From: Mycobacterium sp. ELW1
GTDB lineage: Bacteria; Actinomycetota; Actinomycetes; Mycobacteriales; Mycobacteriaceae
DNA: 64,000 nt
NCBI RefSeq assembly: GCF_008329905.1
Contig: NZ_CP032155.1
Coordinates: forward strand, 6,181,980-6,245,979
Reading direction: 5' to 3'
Shown: positions 52,901 through 63,864 of the stretch, one piece after another
How positions within the stretch are numbered: position 1 is the stretch's first letter
Layout of the letters: every line of letters starts with the position of its first letter
The notes under the pieces: generated by a model
Seen by the model: only the letters and a program-made list of their open reading frames with translations
Told to the model about the DNA's origin: nothing
Database searches by the model: none
Position numbers and translations under genes: made by a program

Positions 52901-53462
52901 GGCCTCGGTGCTCAGCAGTATCTTCGGCGACGTCGGCGGTGGCCTCAAGGGTGACCAGCTCGGGCTGAACCCCTCGACGTCGCAGACCGCCGACAACAAC
53001 GCGGCCAGCGGGAGCACCGTCAAACCCGTTAAGGTGACCGTCTTTTCACCAGGCGGCGGCGCCGACAATCCGGACAAGGCCGAGCTGGCCGTCACCGGCG
53101 GACCCGGCACCGGCTGGTCCACCGACACCTACACCGACCCGAATCCGTTCCCCAACTTCAAGAACGGCGTCGGTCTGCTGCTGCAGCTGCCCCAGCCGAC
53201 CACGGTCGGCAGTGTGTCGCTGACGGTGCCCAGCACCGGTACCCAGGTGCAGATCCGCTCCGCGTCGTCGGCCAATCCGACCACCCTGGACGACACCACC
53301 GTGCTGACCCAGCCCACCGCATTGCAGCCGGGCGCCAACACAATTCAGGTCAACGCGAAGGCGCCGACCACCTACCTGGTGGTGTGGATCTCCACGATGG
53401 GCACCACCGACGGTAAGAACAAGACCGAGATCTCCGGGCTGACCGTCAAGGCCGCGTCGTAA
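49941..53462 (+). CDS. murJ: Lipid II flippase MurJ with pseudokinase and extracellular domains
   Basis: 1173 residues. Residues about 25-550 form the 14-helix MviN/MurJ flippase (SRITGFIRIVLLAAILGAAL at the start). A disordered cytoplasmic linker follows, then a kinase-like domain at about 690-940 (IAGGRYRLLVSHGG, LQFWQALDTALDRQVALTFV) that lacks catalytic residues, one more TM (LLIGVGVGAGILVIALIVLAS), and an extracellular beta domain at the C-terminus. It flips lipid II for peptidoglycan synthesis. In M. tuberculosis (Rv3910) the phosphorylated pseudokinase recruits FhaA. ATGA overlap with the preceding gene. Confidence 0.96.
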   Translation: MTPPPRRPVAYVRPGPRTRAVRAELSDAAVVSRSWGMALATLVSRITGFIRIVLLAAILGAALSSAFTVANQLPNLIAALVLEATFTAIFVPVLARAERDDADGGEAFVRRLVTLATTLLLVATILSVAAGPLLVRLMLGQDPQVNQPLTTAFAYLLLPQVIFYGLSSVFMAILNNRNVFGPPAWAPVVNNVVAIATLGLYLIVPGQLSVDPVQMGNAKLLVLGIGTTLGVVAQTVVLLVAIRAERISLRPLWGVDDRLKRFGAMAGAMVLYVLISQVGLVVVNQIASTAAASGPAIYNYTWLVLMLPFGIIGVTVLTVVMPRLSRNAAADDTPAVLADLSLATRLTMVTLIPIVAFMTVGGPAMGSALFAYGKFGEVDANYLGVAISLSAFTLIPYALVLLQLRVFYAREQPWTPILIIVTITVVKIAASVVAPHLTDDKELVAGYLGLANGLGFLAGSVLGYVLLQRALKPPRGGLLDLAVVRTILVTTAASLLAGLIAYVIDRLLGLKVLTEHGGGAGSLLRLVVLGMIMLPILAAVMLAARVPDAVAAWAAVKRRITRTPPQTVTSLAALDRPQVPGQFPYPEHSNSYGAAGSTGKGPEVNDQPSGNPPVEPIGDATTKIPRQAADDFQPDVAPEVHVGTVPSAVPPKQPNADFAGDPTREPLGFESPREPAMESGAAVDEGTHLIPGASIAGGRYRLLVSHGGPPGLQFWQALDTALDRQVALTFVDPDRTMSDDQVQEILSRTLKLSQIERPGIARVLDVANTGAGGLVVSEWIRGGSLKEVADTSPSPIGGARAVQSLAAAADAAHGAGVALSIDHPSRVRVSIEGDVALAFPATMPGATPEDDIRGIGAALYALLVDRWPLPEKGAPSGLEPAETDPAGEPLEPRAIDGAIPFQISAAAARSVQAGGGIRSAPTLLNLLQQATATADRTDLIEPVDPVGPATALPADPADVEAQARRRRNLLIGVGVGAGILVIALIVLASVLSSIFGDVGGGLKGDQLGLNPSTSQTADNNAASGSTVKPVKVTVFSPGGGADNPDKAELAVTGGPGTGWSTDTYTDPNPFPNFKNGVGLLLQLPQPTTVGSVSLTVPSTGTQVQIRSASSANPTTLDDTTVLTQPTALQPGANTIQVNAKAPTTYLVVWISTMGTTDGKNKTEISGLTVKAAS

Positions 53463-53513
53463 TTCCCTAACAGCCCGGCCCCCGGGTGAAGTGCCCGCGG
53501 ACGGCGGGAAACC

Positions 53514-53519
53514 TACTGT
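53514..53519 (+). promoter_or_regulatory. -10 element of sigM, leaderless layout
   Basis: TACTGT fits TANNNT and ends six bases before the ATG at 53526. Confidence 0.45.
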
Positions 53520-53525
53520 CCGGCC

Positions 53526-54089
53526 ATGCTCAGCTTCCCCGGCCCGGCCGTCGTTCGCAGCGATGCCCAGCTGCTGGCCGCCCATGTCGCCGGTGACCGC
53601 TACGCCTTCGAGGAGCTGCTGGGCCGCCACCACCGCCGGCTGTACCAGCTGGCGCGCCGCAGAACCCGCAATCCGGAGGACGCCGCCGACGTCATCCAGG
53701 ACGCGATGCTGGCCGCCCACCGCGGTGCCCCCGCGTTTCGCCACGACGCGGCGGTCAGCAGCTGGCTGCACCGCATCGTGATCAACGCCTGCCTGGACCG
53801 GTTGCGCCGTGGTGCGGCACAACCGGCCACCGCCCCATTGGTCGACGAGCACCGAGTCGGTGACCGCACCGCCGAGGTCGACACCGTGCTGCTGGTGCGC
53901 CGCGCGTTGATGCGCCTGCCGGCCGACCAGCGGGCCGCCCTGTTGGCCGTCGACATGCACGGCTACTCGGTGGCCGACGCGGCCGTCCTCCTGGGTGTCG
54001 CCGAGGGCACCGTCAAGAGCCGATGCGCGCGGGGGCGAGCCCGGCTGACGGGCCTGCTGCGCCCCGACGGCGCCTGCGCACGCAGCTGA
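53526..54089 (+). CDS. sigM: ECF RNA polymerase sigma factor SigM
   Basis: 187 residues. Region 2 is at about 20-85 (DRYAFEELLGRHHRRLYQLA, DAADVIQDAMLAAH, VSSWLHRIVINACLDRLRR) and region 4 at about 120-175 (LMRLPADQRAALLAVDMHGYSVADAAVLLGV, GTVKSRCARGRARL). It directs transcription of a stress regulon, including some ESX genes in M. tuberculosis (Rv3911). The anti-sigma factor gene follows 12 bp downstream. Confidence 0.95.
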   Translation: MLSFPGPAVVRSDAQLLAAHVAGDRYAFEELLGRHHRRLYQLARRRTRNPEDAADVIQDAMLAAHRGAPAFRHDAAVSSWLHRIVINACLDRLRRGAAQPATAPLVDEHRVGDRTAEVDTVLLVRRALMRLPADQRAALLAVDMHGYSVADAAVLLGVAEGTVKSRCARGRARLTGLLRPDGACARS

Positions 54090-54101
54090 CACACTGGTCG
54101 C

Positions 54102-54596
54102 GTGGAGCCCACACACACCGTCACCCCGGCGTCTGACGGCCCCGCAGCCCACGCGCGGCGCCCGGCCGCGCGAACCGGCCGGCTGGTGGCCGCCGGCATC
54201 GGCGCGGTGGCCGTGCTCGCCGCGGTCGGCCTCGGGATCGCGTCGCAGCTGAAATCCGGCGGGCCCGCCGCCAGCACCCTGACCAGTGCCAGCATGATCA
54301 CTGTCACCCCGAAGATGCCGATCAGCAGCCGTGAGCTCAACTCGCTGATCGCCCGTGGCCCGGACTTCGGCCCGCTCGCCGATCCCAAGCGGCGCGCCGC
54401 GTGCCTAGGCGCGCTCGGCTATCCCGGATCGGTGCAGGTCCTGGGCGCCGAGCAGGTGCAGGTCGACGGCAAGCCCGCCGTCGTGCTGGTGCTACCCGGC
54501 GACCAGCCCGACGTGATCGTGGGCGTCGCCGTCGCCGCCTCCTGCAGCTCGATCGACACCGGGCTGATCGCCGACACGACTGTGCGCCGCCCATAG
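54102..54596 (+). CDS. rsmA: Anti-sigma-M factor
   Basis: 164 residues starting at a GTG. One TM segment ([22 protein letters not shown]) separates a short cytoplasmic N-tail from an extracytoplasmic domain ([22 protein letters not shown], then [16 protein letters not shown]). It lacks a zinc anti-sigma motif. Its place directly after sigM matches Rv3912, which restrains SigM at the membrane. The assignment rests mainly on this position. Confidence 0.85.
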   Translation: MEPTHTVTPASDGPAAHARRPAARTGRLVAAGIGAVAVLAAVGLGIASQLKSGGPAASTLTSASMITVTPKMPISSRELNSLIARGPDFGPLADPKRRAACLGALGYPGSVQVLGAEQVQVDGKPAVVLVLPGDQPDVIVGVAVAASCSSIDTGLIADTTVRRP

Positions 54597-54675
54597 TGCA
54601 CGGCGGGGAACAGCGCGGCCTACCCTGTTGTTTGACCAGGTGCCCCAGAACGGCACCCGACGCAGAAAGGCTGGT

Positions 54676-55647
54676 ATGAGCGCCAACCCAGTTCATGACG
54701 TCATCGTCATCGGATCAGGCCCCGCCGGCTACACCGCGGCCATCTACACCGCCCGCGCACAGCTGCAGCCCCTGGTCTTCGAGGGCACGTCGTTCGGCGG
54801 CGCCTTGATGACCACCACCGAGGTGGAGAACTTTCCCGGCTTCCGTTCCGGTATCACCGGTCCGGAGCTGATGGATGAGATGCGTGAGCAGGCCCTGCGC
54901 TTCGGCGCCGACCTGCGGATGGAAGACGTCGAATCCGTCGACCTGGACGGACCCGTCAAGAAGGTGGTGACCGGCGACGGCGAAACCCACCTGGCCCGGT
55001 CGGTCATCCTCGCGATGGGCGCCGCCGCCCGCTACCTCGGCGTCCCCGGGGAACAGGAACTGCTCGGCCGCGGCGTCAGCGCCTGCGCCACCTGCGACGG
55101 CTTCTTCTTCAAGGAGCAGGACATCGCCGTCATCGGCGGCGGTGACTCCGCGATGGAAGAGGCGACGTTCCTGACCCGCTTCGCGCGCAGTGTCACCCTG
55201 GTGCACCGCCGCGACGAGTTCCGCGCCTCCAAGATCATGCTGGAGCGCGCCCGCGAGAACGACAAGATCACGTTCCTGACCAACACCGCGGTGGACGCGG
55301 TCGAAGGTGACACCACCGTCTCCGGGCTGCGCGTTCACAACGTGCTCACCGGCGAGGAGTCCACCTTGCCGGTCACCGGTGTGTTCGTCGCGATCGGCCA
55401 CGATCCCCGCTCTGAGCTGGTACGCGGCTCGGTCGAGCTCGATCCCGAGGGCTACGTGCTGGTGCGCGGTCGCACCACCGCCACCTCGATCGACGGCGTG
55501 TTTGCCGCCGGCGACCTCGTCGACCACACCTACCGGCAGGCCATCACCGCGGCCGGGATGGGCTGTTCGGCTGCGATCGACGCCGAACGCTGGCTGGCCG
55601 ATGCCGACGACACTGCAACCACCGAGATGATTGGAGCACACCAATGA
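54676..55647 (+). CDS. trxB: Thioredoxin reductase
   Basis: 323 residues. FAD motif [17 protein letters not shown] at the N-terminus, redox-active CATC in [18 protein letters not shown] motif [15 protein letters not shown], and the C-terminal FAD contact [21 protein letters not shown]. It reduces thioredoxin with NADPH. The ATG at 54676 ([13 protein letters not shown]) is preferred over one 16 codons earlier because AGAAAGG precedes it. It overlaps trxA by four bases (ATGA). Corresponds to Rv3913. Confidence 0.97.
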   Translation: MSANPVHDVIVIGSGPAGYTAAIYTARAQLQPLVFEGTSFGGALMTTTEVENFPGFRSGITGPELMDEMREQALRFGADLRMEDVESVDLDGPVKKVVTGDGETHLARSVILAMGAAARYLGVPGEQELLGRGVSACATCDGFFFKEQDIAVIGGGDSAMEEATFLTRFARSVTLVHRRDEFRASKIMLERARENDKITFLTNTAVDAVEGDTTVSGLRVHNVLTGEESTLPVTGVFVAIGHDPRSELVRGSVELDPEGYVLVRGRTTATSIDGVFAAGDLVDHTYRQAITAAGMGCSAAIDAERWLADADDTATTEMIGAHQ

Positions 55648-55976
55648 GCGAAGGCGGCGCGACCGTAACGGTCTCCGACGACTCCTTCTCCCAGGACGTC
55701 TTGTCCAGCAACACCCCTGTGCTGGTTGACTTTTGGGCCACCTGGTGCGGTCCGTGCCGGATGGTCGCCCCCGTCCTCGAGGAGATCGCCACCGAGAAGG
55801 CCGGCGCGCTGACGGTGGCCAAGCTCGATGTCGACGCCAACCCGGCGACGGCCCGCGACTTCCAGGTGGTCTCGATCCCGACCCTGATCCTGTTCAAGGA
55901 CGGGCAGCCGGTGAAGCGGATCGTGGGCGCCAAGGGCAAGGCGGCGCTGCTGCGGGAGATCGCCGACGTCGTCTGA
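55644..55976 (+). CDS. trxA: Thioredoxin
   Basis: 110 residues with the WCGPC active site in [16 protein letters not shown] and the cis-Pro loop [14 protein letters not shown]. It is translationally coupled to trxB, which recycles it. This is the copy called trxC in M. tuberculosis (Rv3914). General cytoplasmic disulfide reductant. Confidence 0.97.
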   Translation: MSEGGATVTVSDDSFSQDVLSSNTPVLVDFWATWCGPCRMVAPVLEEIATEKAGALTVAKLDVDANPATARDFQVVSIPTLILFKDGQPVKRIVGAKGKAALLREIADVV

Positions 55977-56179
55977 CCCAGGCGGACCAACTTCTTGCTC
56001 CTCCCCCGGTCTGAGGCTGGGGCGGCCTTATCGCCGCATGCCTGAGACGATTCCGTTACCGGCGGCCTCGCCTGCCGTTTTCCGGAATGCGGTGAGGTTC
56101 TGAGAGAATGCTCCCTAGCCTGTGTGCAATCGTCAGCCCTGGCGATACTGAGCTGACAACGGCGATCGAAGGGCCCTGT

Positions 56180-57427
56180 ATGTCGAGTCTTCGCCACGGT
56201 GCTGGGGGCGATGCCTCCTCGCACCGGAGCGGTCGTGATGACGTGTTGCGCCGCGGTGACCGCAGCAACGCCGTCGTCGAGATCCGCGAAGCGCTCTCCG
56301 CGCTCGGCTTGGTCGACAGTCCCGACGCGGACCTCACCACCGGCAAGCGGGTGGCGGTCGACGTGTTCGACGCCGACCTCGACCACGCGGTGCGGGCGTT
56401 TCAGCAGCGCCGCGGTCTCCTGGTCGACGGGATCGTCGGCGAGGCCACCTACCGCGCACTGAAGGAAGCCTCCTACCGGCTCGGGGCCCGCACCCTGCTG
56501 CACCAGTTCGGCGCCCCGATGTACGGCGACGACGTCGCGACGCTGCAGGCCAAACTGCAGGAGCTCGGCTTCTACACCGCCTTGGTGGACGGCTACTTCG
56601 GCTTGCAGACCCACAACGGGCTGATGTCCTATCAGCGCGAGTACGGCTTGTCGGCCGACGGCATCTGCGGCCCGGAAACGTTGCGCTCCTTGGACTTTCT
56701 GGGGTCGCGCGTCACGGGCGGCTCGCTGCACGCCATCCGCGAGGAGGAGCAGGTCCGCCGCTCGGGGCCCCGGCTGTCCGGCAAGCGGATCATCATCGAT
56801 CCGGGCCGCGGCGGTTCCGACCACGGCCTGATCACCCAGGGACCGGACGGGCCGATCAGCGAAGCAGACATCCTGTGGGACTTGGCAAGTCGGCTCGAAG
56901 GCCGGATGACCGCGATCGGCATGGAGACCTTCCTGTCCCGGCCGTTCAACCACAGCCCGGTGGACGCCGAACGGGCCGCCACCGCGAACACCGTCGGCGC
57001 CGATCTGATGATCAGCCTGCGCTGTGAGACCCAGCCCAGCCCGTCGGCCAACGGCGTGGCGTCGTTCTACTTCGGCAGCTCGCACGGCTCGGTGTCGACG
57101 ATCGGTCGCAACCTGGCCGACTTCATTCAACGAGAAGTTGTGGCGCGCACCGGATTACGTGACTGCCGGACCCACGGCCGGACCTGGGATCTGCTGCGTC
57201 TCACCCGGATGCCTACGGTCCAGGTCGACGTCGGCTACATCACCAACCCGCGGGATCGGTCGATGCTGGTGACCAGCCACGCGCGCGATGCGATCGCCGA
57301 GGGCATCCTGGCCGCCGTCAAACGGCTTTACCTGTTGGGCAAGAACGACCGTCCCACCGGTACTTTCACGTTCGCCGAGCTGCTCGCCCATGAGCTGTCG
57401 GTCGAACAGGCCCGGCCCGCTTTCTAG
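56180..57427 (+). CDS. cwlM: CwlM, amidase-fold regulator of peptidoglycan precursor synthesis
   Basis: 415 residues. Two peptidoglycan-binding repeats at about 20-170 (VRAFQQRRGLLVDGIVGEATYRAL, GFYTALVDGYFGLQTHNGLMSYQREYG) precede an amidase_3 domain (GKRIIIDPGRGGSDHGL, VQVDVGYITNPRDRSML). No signal peptide is present, as in M. tuberculosis CwlM (Rv3915), which acts in the cytoplasm as a phosphorylated activator of MurA rather than as a wall hydrolase. The zinc-binding HxE set is incomplete (GRGG in place of GHGG), which fits a non-enzymatic role. The ATG at 56180 is chosen to match family N-termini. Confidence 0.92.
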   Translation: MSSLRHGAGGDASSHRSGRDDVLRRGDRSNAVVEIREALSALGLVDSPDADLTTGKRVAVDVFDADLDHAVRAFQQRRGLLVDGIVGEATYRALKEASYRLGARTLLHQFGAPMYGDDVATLQAKLQELGFYTALVDGYFGLQTHNGLMSYQREYGLSADGICGPETLRSLDFLGSRVTGGSLHAIREEEQVRRSGPRLSGKRIIIDPGRGGSDHGLITQGPDGPISEADILWDLASRLEGRMTAIGMETFLSRPFNHSPVDAERAATANTVGADLMISLRCETQPSPSANGVASFYFGSSHGSVSTIGRNLADFIQREVVARTGLRDCRTHGRTWDLLRLTRMPTVQVDVGYITNPRDRSMLVTSHARDAIAEGILAAVKRLYLLGKNDRPTGTFTFAELLAHELSVEQARPAF

Positions 57428-58156
57428 CTAGCCGCGAACCTCCGCGCCGGCGCCGACCGGCTGCTGCAGCTGTGCACTTTCCAGCAGCCGCTCCAGCGCG
57501 GCCTCGACTTCGGCTTTCCAGCCCAACCCCTTGTCCAGTTCGAGCCGCAGCCGCGGGAAGTACCGATGCGGCGCGACGACCGTGAAGCCGGCGTCGAGCA
57601 GCAAGTCGGCGCTGATCATGCACTGGTCGAAGGAGCAGTCCCCCAGGACTTCGATGGCCGGCCGCAACTCGGGGTCGACGGAATCGGGATCGAGTAGGTC
57701 ACTGGCGTCGGCGGTCCGGCCGAACGCCTCGAGAGCTCGGACGCCGCGTCGAACCAATTCGTTGACCACCTGGCTGATCAAGGCGTGTGGCAGTCCGTCG
57801 GTCTGACCGGACTCGATCCCGATCGATGTCAGCAGAACAGCGTCAGCGCTGACCGGTCCGGTCGGGAAGAGTTGCGCGCGCGGGACCGCCCGGGGCGGCG
57901 CATACAGCACATAGCCGAGGCACGGCTGCTCGTCGCCCGATGCCGATCCATCCGTCGGCGTCGTGCTGGCCACCTGACCACACGACCCCCACTCCAGCAT
58001 GACCATCGACAGCCACGCTTCCTTCTCGAACTCGGGATCCGGAAGGTAGTCACCGCCGAGCGTTGCGGGATCGACTTCCCAGAACACACATCGGCGCGCG
58101 TGCTTGGGTAGTTGCTCGAATCCCTCGAGCCGAAGCGGCGTGATACGGACGGACAC
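57428..58156 (-). CDS. GNAT-like acetyltransferase (Rv3916c-like)
   Basis: 242 residues. GNAT-type strands appear as CLGYVLYAPPRAVPRAQLFPTGPVSADAVLLTSIGIE and VVNELVRRGVRALEAFGR, and a C-terminal part with LLDAGFTVVAPHRYFPRLRLELD. It is conserved between cwlM and parB in mycobacteria. Substrate unknown. GTG start after GGGGAGG. Its stop abuts the convergent cwlM stop without a gap. The 228 bp between this gene and parB holds no other gene that I can see. Confidence 0.85.
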   Translation of the reverse strand: MSVRITPLRLEGFEQLPKHARRCVFWEVDPATLGGDYLPDPEFEKEAWLSMVMLEWGSCGQVASTTPTDGSASGDEQPCLGYVLYAPPRAVPRAQLFPTGPVSADAVLLTSIGIESGQTDGLPHALISQVVNELVRRGVRALEAFGRTADASDLLDPDSVDPELRPAIEVLGDCSFDQCMISADLLLDAGFTVVAPHRYFPRLRLELDKGLGWKAEVEAALERLLESAQLQQPVGAGAEVRG

Positions 58157-58384
58157 TAACCTCCCCGGCTTTCTTGCGGTGCGGATGTGCGCAACAGCCC
58201 CTCCAGGATAGGAGAGGCGGCCGGGGACGTGCCAGTGATGGCGCAGCTACCGAAGCCTGCGCTCGCTGGAAGCGGAATTCGTTGGCGCACTGTGTGATTC
58301 CTCGGTGGATACACTCGGCAGCGAACGCGGACCGGGGTTGGCGTCACTGTGACGGAACTGGCTGGTGTCGTCGTACCTGGAAAT

Positions 58385-59350
58385 TCAGCCCGCGGGCCGG
58401 TTCATCATGTCCACAATGCGCTGCAAATCGTCCACCGAGCCGAACTCGACCACGATCTTGCCCTTGCGCTTGCCCAGGCTCACTGTCACCCGGGTGTCGA
58501 ACGTGCTCGACAGCCGTTCGGCGACATCCTGGAGCCCGGGCATCTGGATCGGCTTGCGCCGCGGCGCGGGTGGCGTCTTGGCGTCGGACCGGTTGGCCAG
58601 GGTGACGGCTTCCTCGGTCGCTCGCACCGACAATCCCTCGGCCACGATCCGCGCGGCCAGCTCTTCCTGAGCCTCGGCGCCCGCCTCCAGTGCGAGCAGC
58701 GCACGGGCGTGCCCCGCCGACAGCACGCCGGCAGCCACCCGGCGCTGGACCGCGATCGGCAGGCGCAGCAGCCGGATCATGTTCGAGATCACCGGACGCG
58801 AACGGCCGATGCGGGCGGCGAGTTCGTCATGGGTGACGTCGAACTCGTCGAGCAGCTGTTGGTAGGCCGCCGCCTCTTCCAGAGGGTTGAGCTGGGCGCG
58901 GTGGATGTTCTCCAGTAGTGCATCGCGGAGGAGATTGTCTTCGGCAGTCTCCCTGACGATGGACGGGATCGTCGCCAGTCCGGCCTCCTGCGCTGCGCGC
59001 CAGCGCCGCTCCCCCATCACCAGCTGGTAGCGCACCGGTGCTCCCGGCGCGGCATCCGGAACGGCCCGCACCACGATCGGCTGCATGAGACCGAACTCGC
59101 GGATCGAGTGCACCAGTTCGGCCAGCGCCTCCTCATCGAAGACCTGGCGGGGCTGGCGCGGATTCGGTTCGATGGCCGAGGGATCGATCTCGCGGTAGAC
59201 CGCACCGACACTGTCGACGTCTACCGGGGCACCGCCGCCGATCACCACATCGGCGGCCGCCGCACCGAGGCGGGGACCGCCGTCGGCCGGTCCGGTCGGG
59301 ATGAGCGACGCGAGGCCACGGCCGAGGCCGCCCTTGCTCTTCGATGACAT
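58385..59350 (-). CDS. parB: Chromosome partitioning protein ParB
   Basis: 321 residues. The N-terminal CTP-binding domain has the [13 protein letters not shown] box. The central helix-turn-helix domain ([40 protein letters not shown]) reads parS, and the C-terminal domain dimerises ([17 protein letters not shown]). It loads onto parS near the origin and slides as a CTP clamp to build the segregation complex. It follows parA on the same strand, and two parS sites are within 1.7 kb. Corresponds to Rv3917c. Confidence 0.97.
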   Translation of the reverse strand: MSSKSKGGLGRGLASLIPTGPADGGPRLGAAAADVVIGGGAPVDVDSVGAVYREIDPSAIEPNPRQPRQVFDEEALAELVHSIREFGLMQPIVVRAVPDAAPGAPVRYQLVMGERRWRAAQEAGLATIPSIVRETAEDNLLRDALLENIHRAQLNPLEEAAAYQQLLDEFDVTHDELAARIGRSRPVISNMIRLLRLPIAVQRRVAAGVLSAGHARALLALEAGAEAQEELAARIVAEGLSVRATEEAVTLANRSDAKTPPAPRRKPIQMPGLQDVAERLSSTFDTRVTVSLGKRKGKIVVEFGSVDDLQRIVDMMNRPAG

Positions 59351-59362
59351 GTGCGCCTCCTC

Positions 59363-61032
<1,670 letters not shown>

Positions 61033-61055
61033 TCACGAACTACACCGATGTAACT

Positions 61056-61619
61056 TCAGCCCTTCAGGACAACAACGCGACGCGACGGCTCCACACCTTC
61101 GCTCTCGCTGTGCACGCCGTCCACGGCGGCAACCGCGTCGTGCACGATCTTCCGCTCGAACGGTGTCATGGGGGCCAGTTCCTCACGATCGCCGGACTCC
61201 AATACGCGGCGGGCAACCTTGTCGCCCAGTGCGCTGAGCTCTTCGCGGCGGCGGCGGCGCCAGTTCGCGATGTCGAGCATCAACCGGCTGCGCTCCCCCG
61301 TCTTCTGGTGGACGGCCAGTCGGGTCAGCTCTTGCAAGGCATCGAGGATCTCTCCCTTGCGGCCGACGAGCTTCGAGAGGTCTTCGCCGCCGTCGATGCT
61401 GACGATCGCCCGGTTGCCCTCGACGTCGAGGTCGATGTCGCCGTCGAAGTCCAGGAGGTCCAGAAGCTCCTCCAAGTAGTCGCCGGCGATCTCGCCTTCG
61501 GCGACGAGGCGCTCCTCGAGGTCCTCGCCCTTCACTTCGGGCTTGTCCGAGCTCTGGTCAAGGTCGTTGTCGACCGCGACGTCAGACTCGGTCACTTCAG
61601 TGGTGTCGGCATCCGCCAT
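61056..61619 (-). CDS. jag: Jag/KhpB-type RNA-binding protein
   Basis: 187 residues. An acidic N-tail (MADADTTEVTESDVAVDND) precedes a KH domain (RAIVSIDGGEDLSKLVGRKGEILDALQELTRLAV, with the GRKG loop) and an R3H domain (MTPFERKIVHDAVAAV). It binds RNA in the cytoplasm and is conserved beside yidC. Corresponds to Rv3920c. The start is the ATG at 61619; the upstream open frame is antisense-like and not conserved. Confidence 0.95.
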   Translation of the reverse strand: MADADTTEVTESDVAVDNDLDQSSDKPEVKGEDLEERLVAEGEIAGDYLEELLDLLDFDGDIDLDVEGNRAIVSIDGGEDLSKLVGRKGEILDALQELTRLAVHQKTGERSRLMLDIANWRRRRREELSALGDKVARRVLESGDREELAPMTPFERKIVHDAVAAVDGVHSESEGVEPSRRVVVLKG

Positions 61620-61653
61620 GTGTCTCTCCCTCTTTCGCCGGAGCGATCTCCGG

Positions 61654-62754
61654 TCAACGCTTACGTTTCTTGGGCCGCGCTCCGGGGCGCGGTGTGCGGC
61701 TGACCGACCCGTCGTCGGCAGCCTTCGCCGACTCGGCGTCGGTCTCGATCTCCGCGTCGCCGGCGGCCTCATCGGTCGCCTCGACCGCGGCACCGTTGGT
61801 CGCGGCGGGCGCGGCGGGCGCGGCGGGCGCACCCTTCTTCGGCTTGGTCGGCTTGACGCCCGGCGCCGGAGCGTTGGCGGCTCGGCGGGCCAGCGCCTCT
61901 TCCTTCTTGGCTTCTTCTTCCTTCTCAATCCGGCCGAACACGTAGTGCTGCTGACCGAAGGTCCAGATGTTGTTGGACACCCAGTAGATGATGATCGCGA
62001 TCGGGAGGAACGGACCACCGACGACCACACCGAGCGGGAAGACGTACAGCGCGAGCTTGTTCATCATCGCGGTCTGCGGGTTGGCTGCCGCTTCCGGACT
62101 CTGGCGCGCGACCGACGCCCGGCTGTTGAAGTACGTCGCGATACCCGCCAGCAGCATCAGCGGAATACCGACCCCGATCACCGCGGGCCGGCTGAAGTCG
62201 AAGTTCTTGAACGCCTCGAGACCGGAACTCTGCGTCATGCTCGCGCTCAAGGGGGCACCGAACAAATTCGCGTCGAGGAAGTGCCCGACGTCGGTGGCGC
62301 TGAAGAAGTAGTTGCCGGTGGCGCGGTTCTCTTCCACCGACATTCCGAGCTGACCGAACCCGTGCTGCGTCCGGTTGAAGGAACGCAACACGTGATAGAG
62401 ACCGAGGAACACCGGGATCTGCGCCAGCATCGGCAGACAGCCGAGGATGGGATTGAACCCATGTTCGCGCTGAAGCTTCTGCATCTCCAGCGCCATCCGC
62501 TGACGGTCCTTGCCGTACTTCTTCTGCAGAGCCTTGATCTGGGGCTGCAGTTCCTGCATCTGCCGGGTGGTGCGGATCTGCCGGACGAACGGCTTGTAGA
62601 GCAGAGCGCGAAGGCTGAAGACCAGGAACATCACCGACAGCGCCCAGGCGAAGAAGTTCGTGGGTCCAAGGATGGCGGCGAACAGCTTGTACCAGAGCCA
62701 CATGATCCCGGACACCGGGTAGTAGATGACGTCCAGGCTGAACCAATTAAACAT
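61654..62754 (-). CDS. yidC: Membrane protein insertase YidC
   Basis: 366 residues starting [19 protein letters not shown]. Five TM segments of the YidC core with the cytoplasmic hairpin ([21 protein letters not shown]) and a conserved Arg in the core ([16 protein letters not shown]). The C-terminal tail is long and rich in Ala, Glu and Lys, ending [10 protein letters not shown], which in YidC homologues contacts ribosomes. It inserts membrane proteins with or without SecYEG. Overlaps the end of yidD by eight bases. Corresponds to Rv3921c. Confidence 0.96.
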   Translation of the reverse strand: MFNWFSLDVIYYPVSGIMWLWYKLFAAILGPTNFFAWALSVMFLVFSLRALLYKPFVRQIRTTRQMQELQPQIKALQKKYGKDRQRMALEMQKLQREHGFNPILGCLPMLAQIPVFLGLYHVLRSFNRTQHGFGQLGMSVEENRATGNYFFSATDVGHFLDANLFGAPLSASMTQSSGLEAFKNFDFSRPAVIGVGIPLMLLAGIATYFNSRASVARQSPEAAANPQTAMMNKLALYVFPLGVVVGGPFLPIAIIIYWVSNNIWTFGQQHYVFGRIEKEEEAKKEEALARRAANAPAPGVKPTKPKKGAPAAPAAPAATNGAAVEATDEAAGDAEIETDAESAKAADDGSVSRTPRPGARPKKRKR

Positions 62755-63025
62755 GCGTGCTCCTGCGTTCGTTGCACTCGGACCCGGGCGCCTGCGGGCG
62801 CCGCTCGGGTATTGGATCCCATCCTCCCCGATGCCACGGACCACACTTCCCGAGCCGGATCACGGTCAGCCAACCACCGCGAATCAATCCGTACTCGGTC
62901 AGCGCGTCCACGGCGTACTGACTGCAGGTCGGCGTGAACCGGCATGTCGGCAGTCGCAGTGGCGAGATGGTGTGTCGGTAGAGCTCGACGAGGAAGATCA
63001 CGACGCGAGCCGGGAGATGGCTCAC
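62747..63025 (-). CDS. yidD: Membrane protein insertion efficiency factor YidD
   Basis: 92 residues with the YidD core [31 protein letters not shown], then [23 protein letters not shown], including three conserved Cys. It helps YidC-dependent insertion at the inner membrane. Overlaps rnpA by four bases and yidC by eight, so the three are coupled. Corresponds to Rv3922c. Confidence 0.94.
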   Translation of the reverse strand: MSHLPARVVIFLVELYRHTISPLRLPTCRFTPTCSQYAVDALTEYGLIRGGWLTVIRLGKCGPWHRGGWDPIPERRPQAPGSECNERRSTHV

Positions 63026-63378
63026 TGCGCCTTCTCCATCAACGAGTGGGTCCGTCGGATGCTCGTTCGCAGCTGCTGTTCGAGGCGGGCCGAGATCGCG
63101 TCACGGCTACCGGGCAACGCGCGGATCACGATGCGCTCGTCCGCGGTCAGGTCCGGGAGAACAGATCGGGCGATATGACGCAGACGGCGAGACACCTGGT
63201 GTCGCTGCACCGCGTTGCCGACCGACTTCGAGACGACCAAGCCGATTCGTGGGCCGTCAGCGCTGTCGATCATCCGTCGTGCGTGCACGACGAGATCAGG
63301 CTGCGCCGCTCGCACCCCGTGCTTGATGGTGGCGCCGAACTCCGCAGACCGTGTCATCCGGTACTGAGCCGGGAGCAC
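63022..63378 (-). CDS. rnpA: Ribonuclease P protein component
   Basis: 118 residues. The N-terminal [15 protein letters not shown], the central [25 protein letters not shown] (the RNR-motif region) and the basic helices fit C5-type RNase P proteins. It assists the catalytic RNA in 5' processing of tRNA. GTG start. It follows rpmH by 18 bp. Corresponds to Rv3923c. Confidence 0.94.
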   Translation of the reverse strand: MLPAQYRMTRSAEFGATIKHGVRAAQPDLVVHARRMIDSADGPRIGLVVSKSVGNAVQRHQVSRRLRHIARSVLPDLTADERIVIRALPGSRDAISARLEQQLRTSIRRTHSLMEKAQ

Positions 63379-63396
63379 GCCGCGTGATCCCGTGGA

Positions 63397-63540
63397 TCAG
63401 GCAGTCAGTGACTGACGACCCTTGCGGCGCCGGCCCGACACGATGGCGCGCCCGGCGCGCGTCCGCATGCGCAGACGGAAGCCATGAACCCGCGCCCGGC
63501 GCCGGTTGTTCGGCTGGAAGGTCCGCTTGCCCTTGGCCAC
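63397..63540 (-). CDS. rpmH: 50S ribosomal protein L34
   Basis: 47 residues starting at a GTG ([20 protein letters not shown]), nearly identical to other mycobacterial L34. The start is fixed by GAGGAG upstream and by the family length; a frame extending 14 codons upstream is not conserved. First gene of the rpmH-rnpA-yidD-yidC group next to dnaA. Corresponds to Rv3924c. Confidence 0.97.
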   Translation of the reverse strand: MAKGKRTFQPNNRRRARVHGFRLRMRTRAGRAIVSGRRRKGRQSLTA

Positions 63541-63572
63541 GGCTATATCTCCTCGTCGTTTGGCGGTCGCTG

Positions 63573-63603
63573 TCCGGAGCACACGCTTGCGTGTGTACCC
63601 GGA
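63573..63603 (-). promoter_or_regulatory. Stem-loop in the rpmH leader
   Basis: CACACGC (63580-63586) and GCGTGTG (63589-63595) form a tight 7-bp stem with a two-base loop. An outer TCCGG (63573-63577) / CCGGA (63599-63603) extends it. It lies 33 bases upstream of the rpmH start, inside the transcribed leader, so it could act as an attenuator or mRNA-stability element. Confidence 0.55.
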
Positions 63604-63699
63604 CGAACGCGACTGCCGTTGGTAAGCTCTGGTCTCGCTCTAACCGGCGCGGTCCCGAATCGGTCGCAGCCGTATCGCCGACGTATGGGCGACTGTTCG

Positions 63700-63728
63700 A
63701 GGGTACTGACCTCACTTCCCCTGGTCAA
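63700..63728 (-). promoter_or_regulatory. rpmH operon promoter
   Basis: On the minus strand TTGACC (63723-63728) and TACCCT (63700-63705) are separated by exactly 17 bases, a good SigA-type promoter. The leader to rpmH would be about 150 nt. Confidence 0.6.
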
Positions 63729-63835
63729 ACCGCCTTGTCGTGCCGTTGATCACCGCACCGGTCCACTACTGCCAGAGCTGTCACCGTTCACGCGTAGGGC
63801 CGTTATCTCGTCGTGATCCGAATGTTGCAGAACGG

Positions 63836-63864
63836 TTGGCACTCGCCTCGAAAACTGTTAGCTT
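63836..63864 (+). promoter_or_regulatory. Candidate dnaA promoter
   Basis: TTGGCA (63836-63841) and TAGCTT (63859-63864) with a 17-base spacer face out of the window towards dnaA. A purine-rich CGGAGG near 63989-63994 at the very end looks like the dnaA ribosome binding site; dnaA itself is outside the window. Confidence 0.5.
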
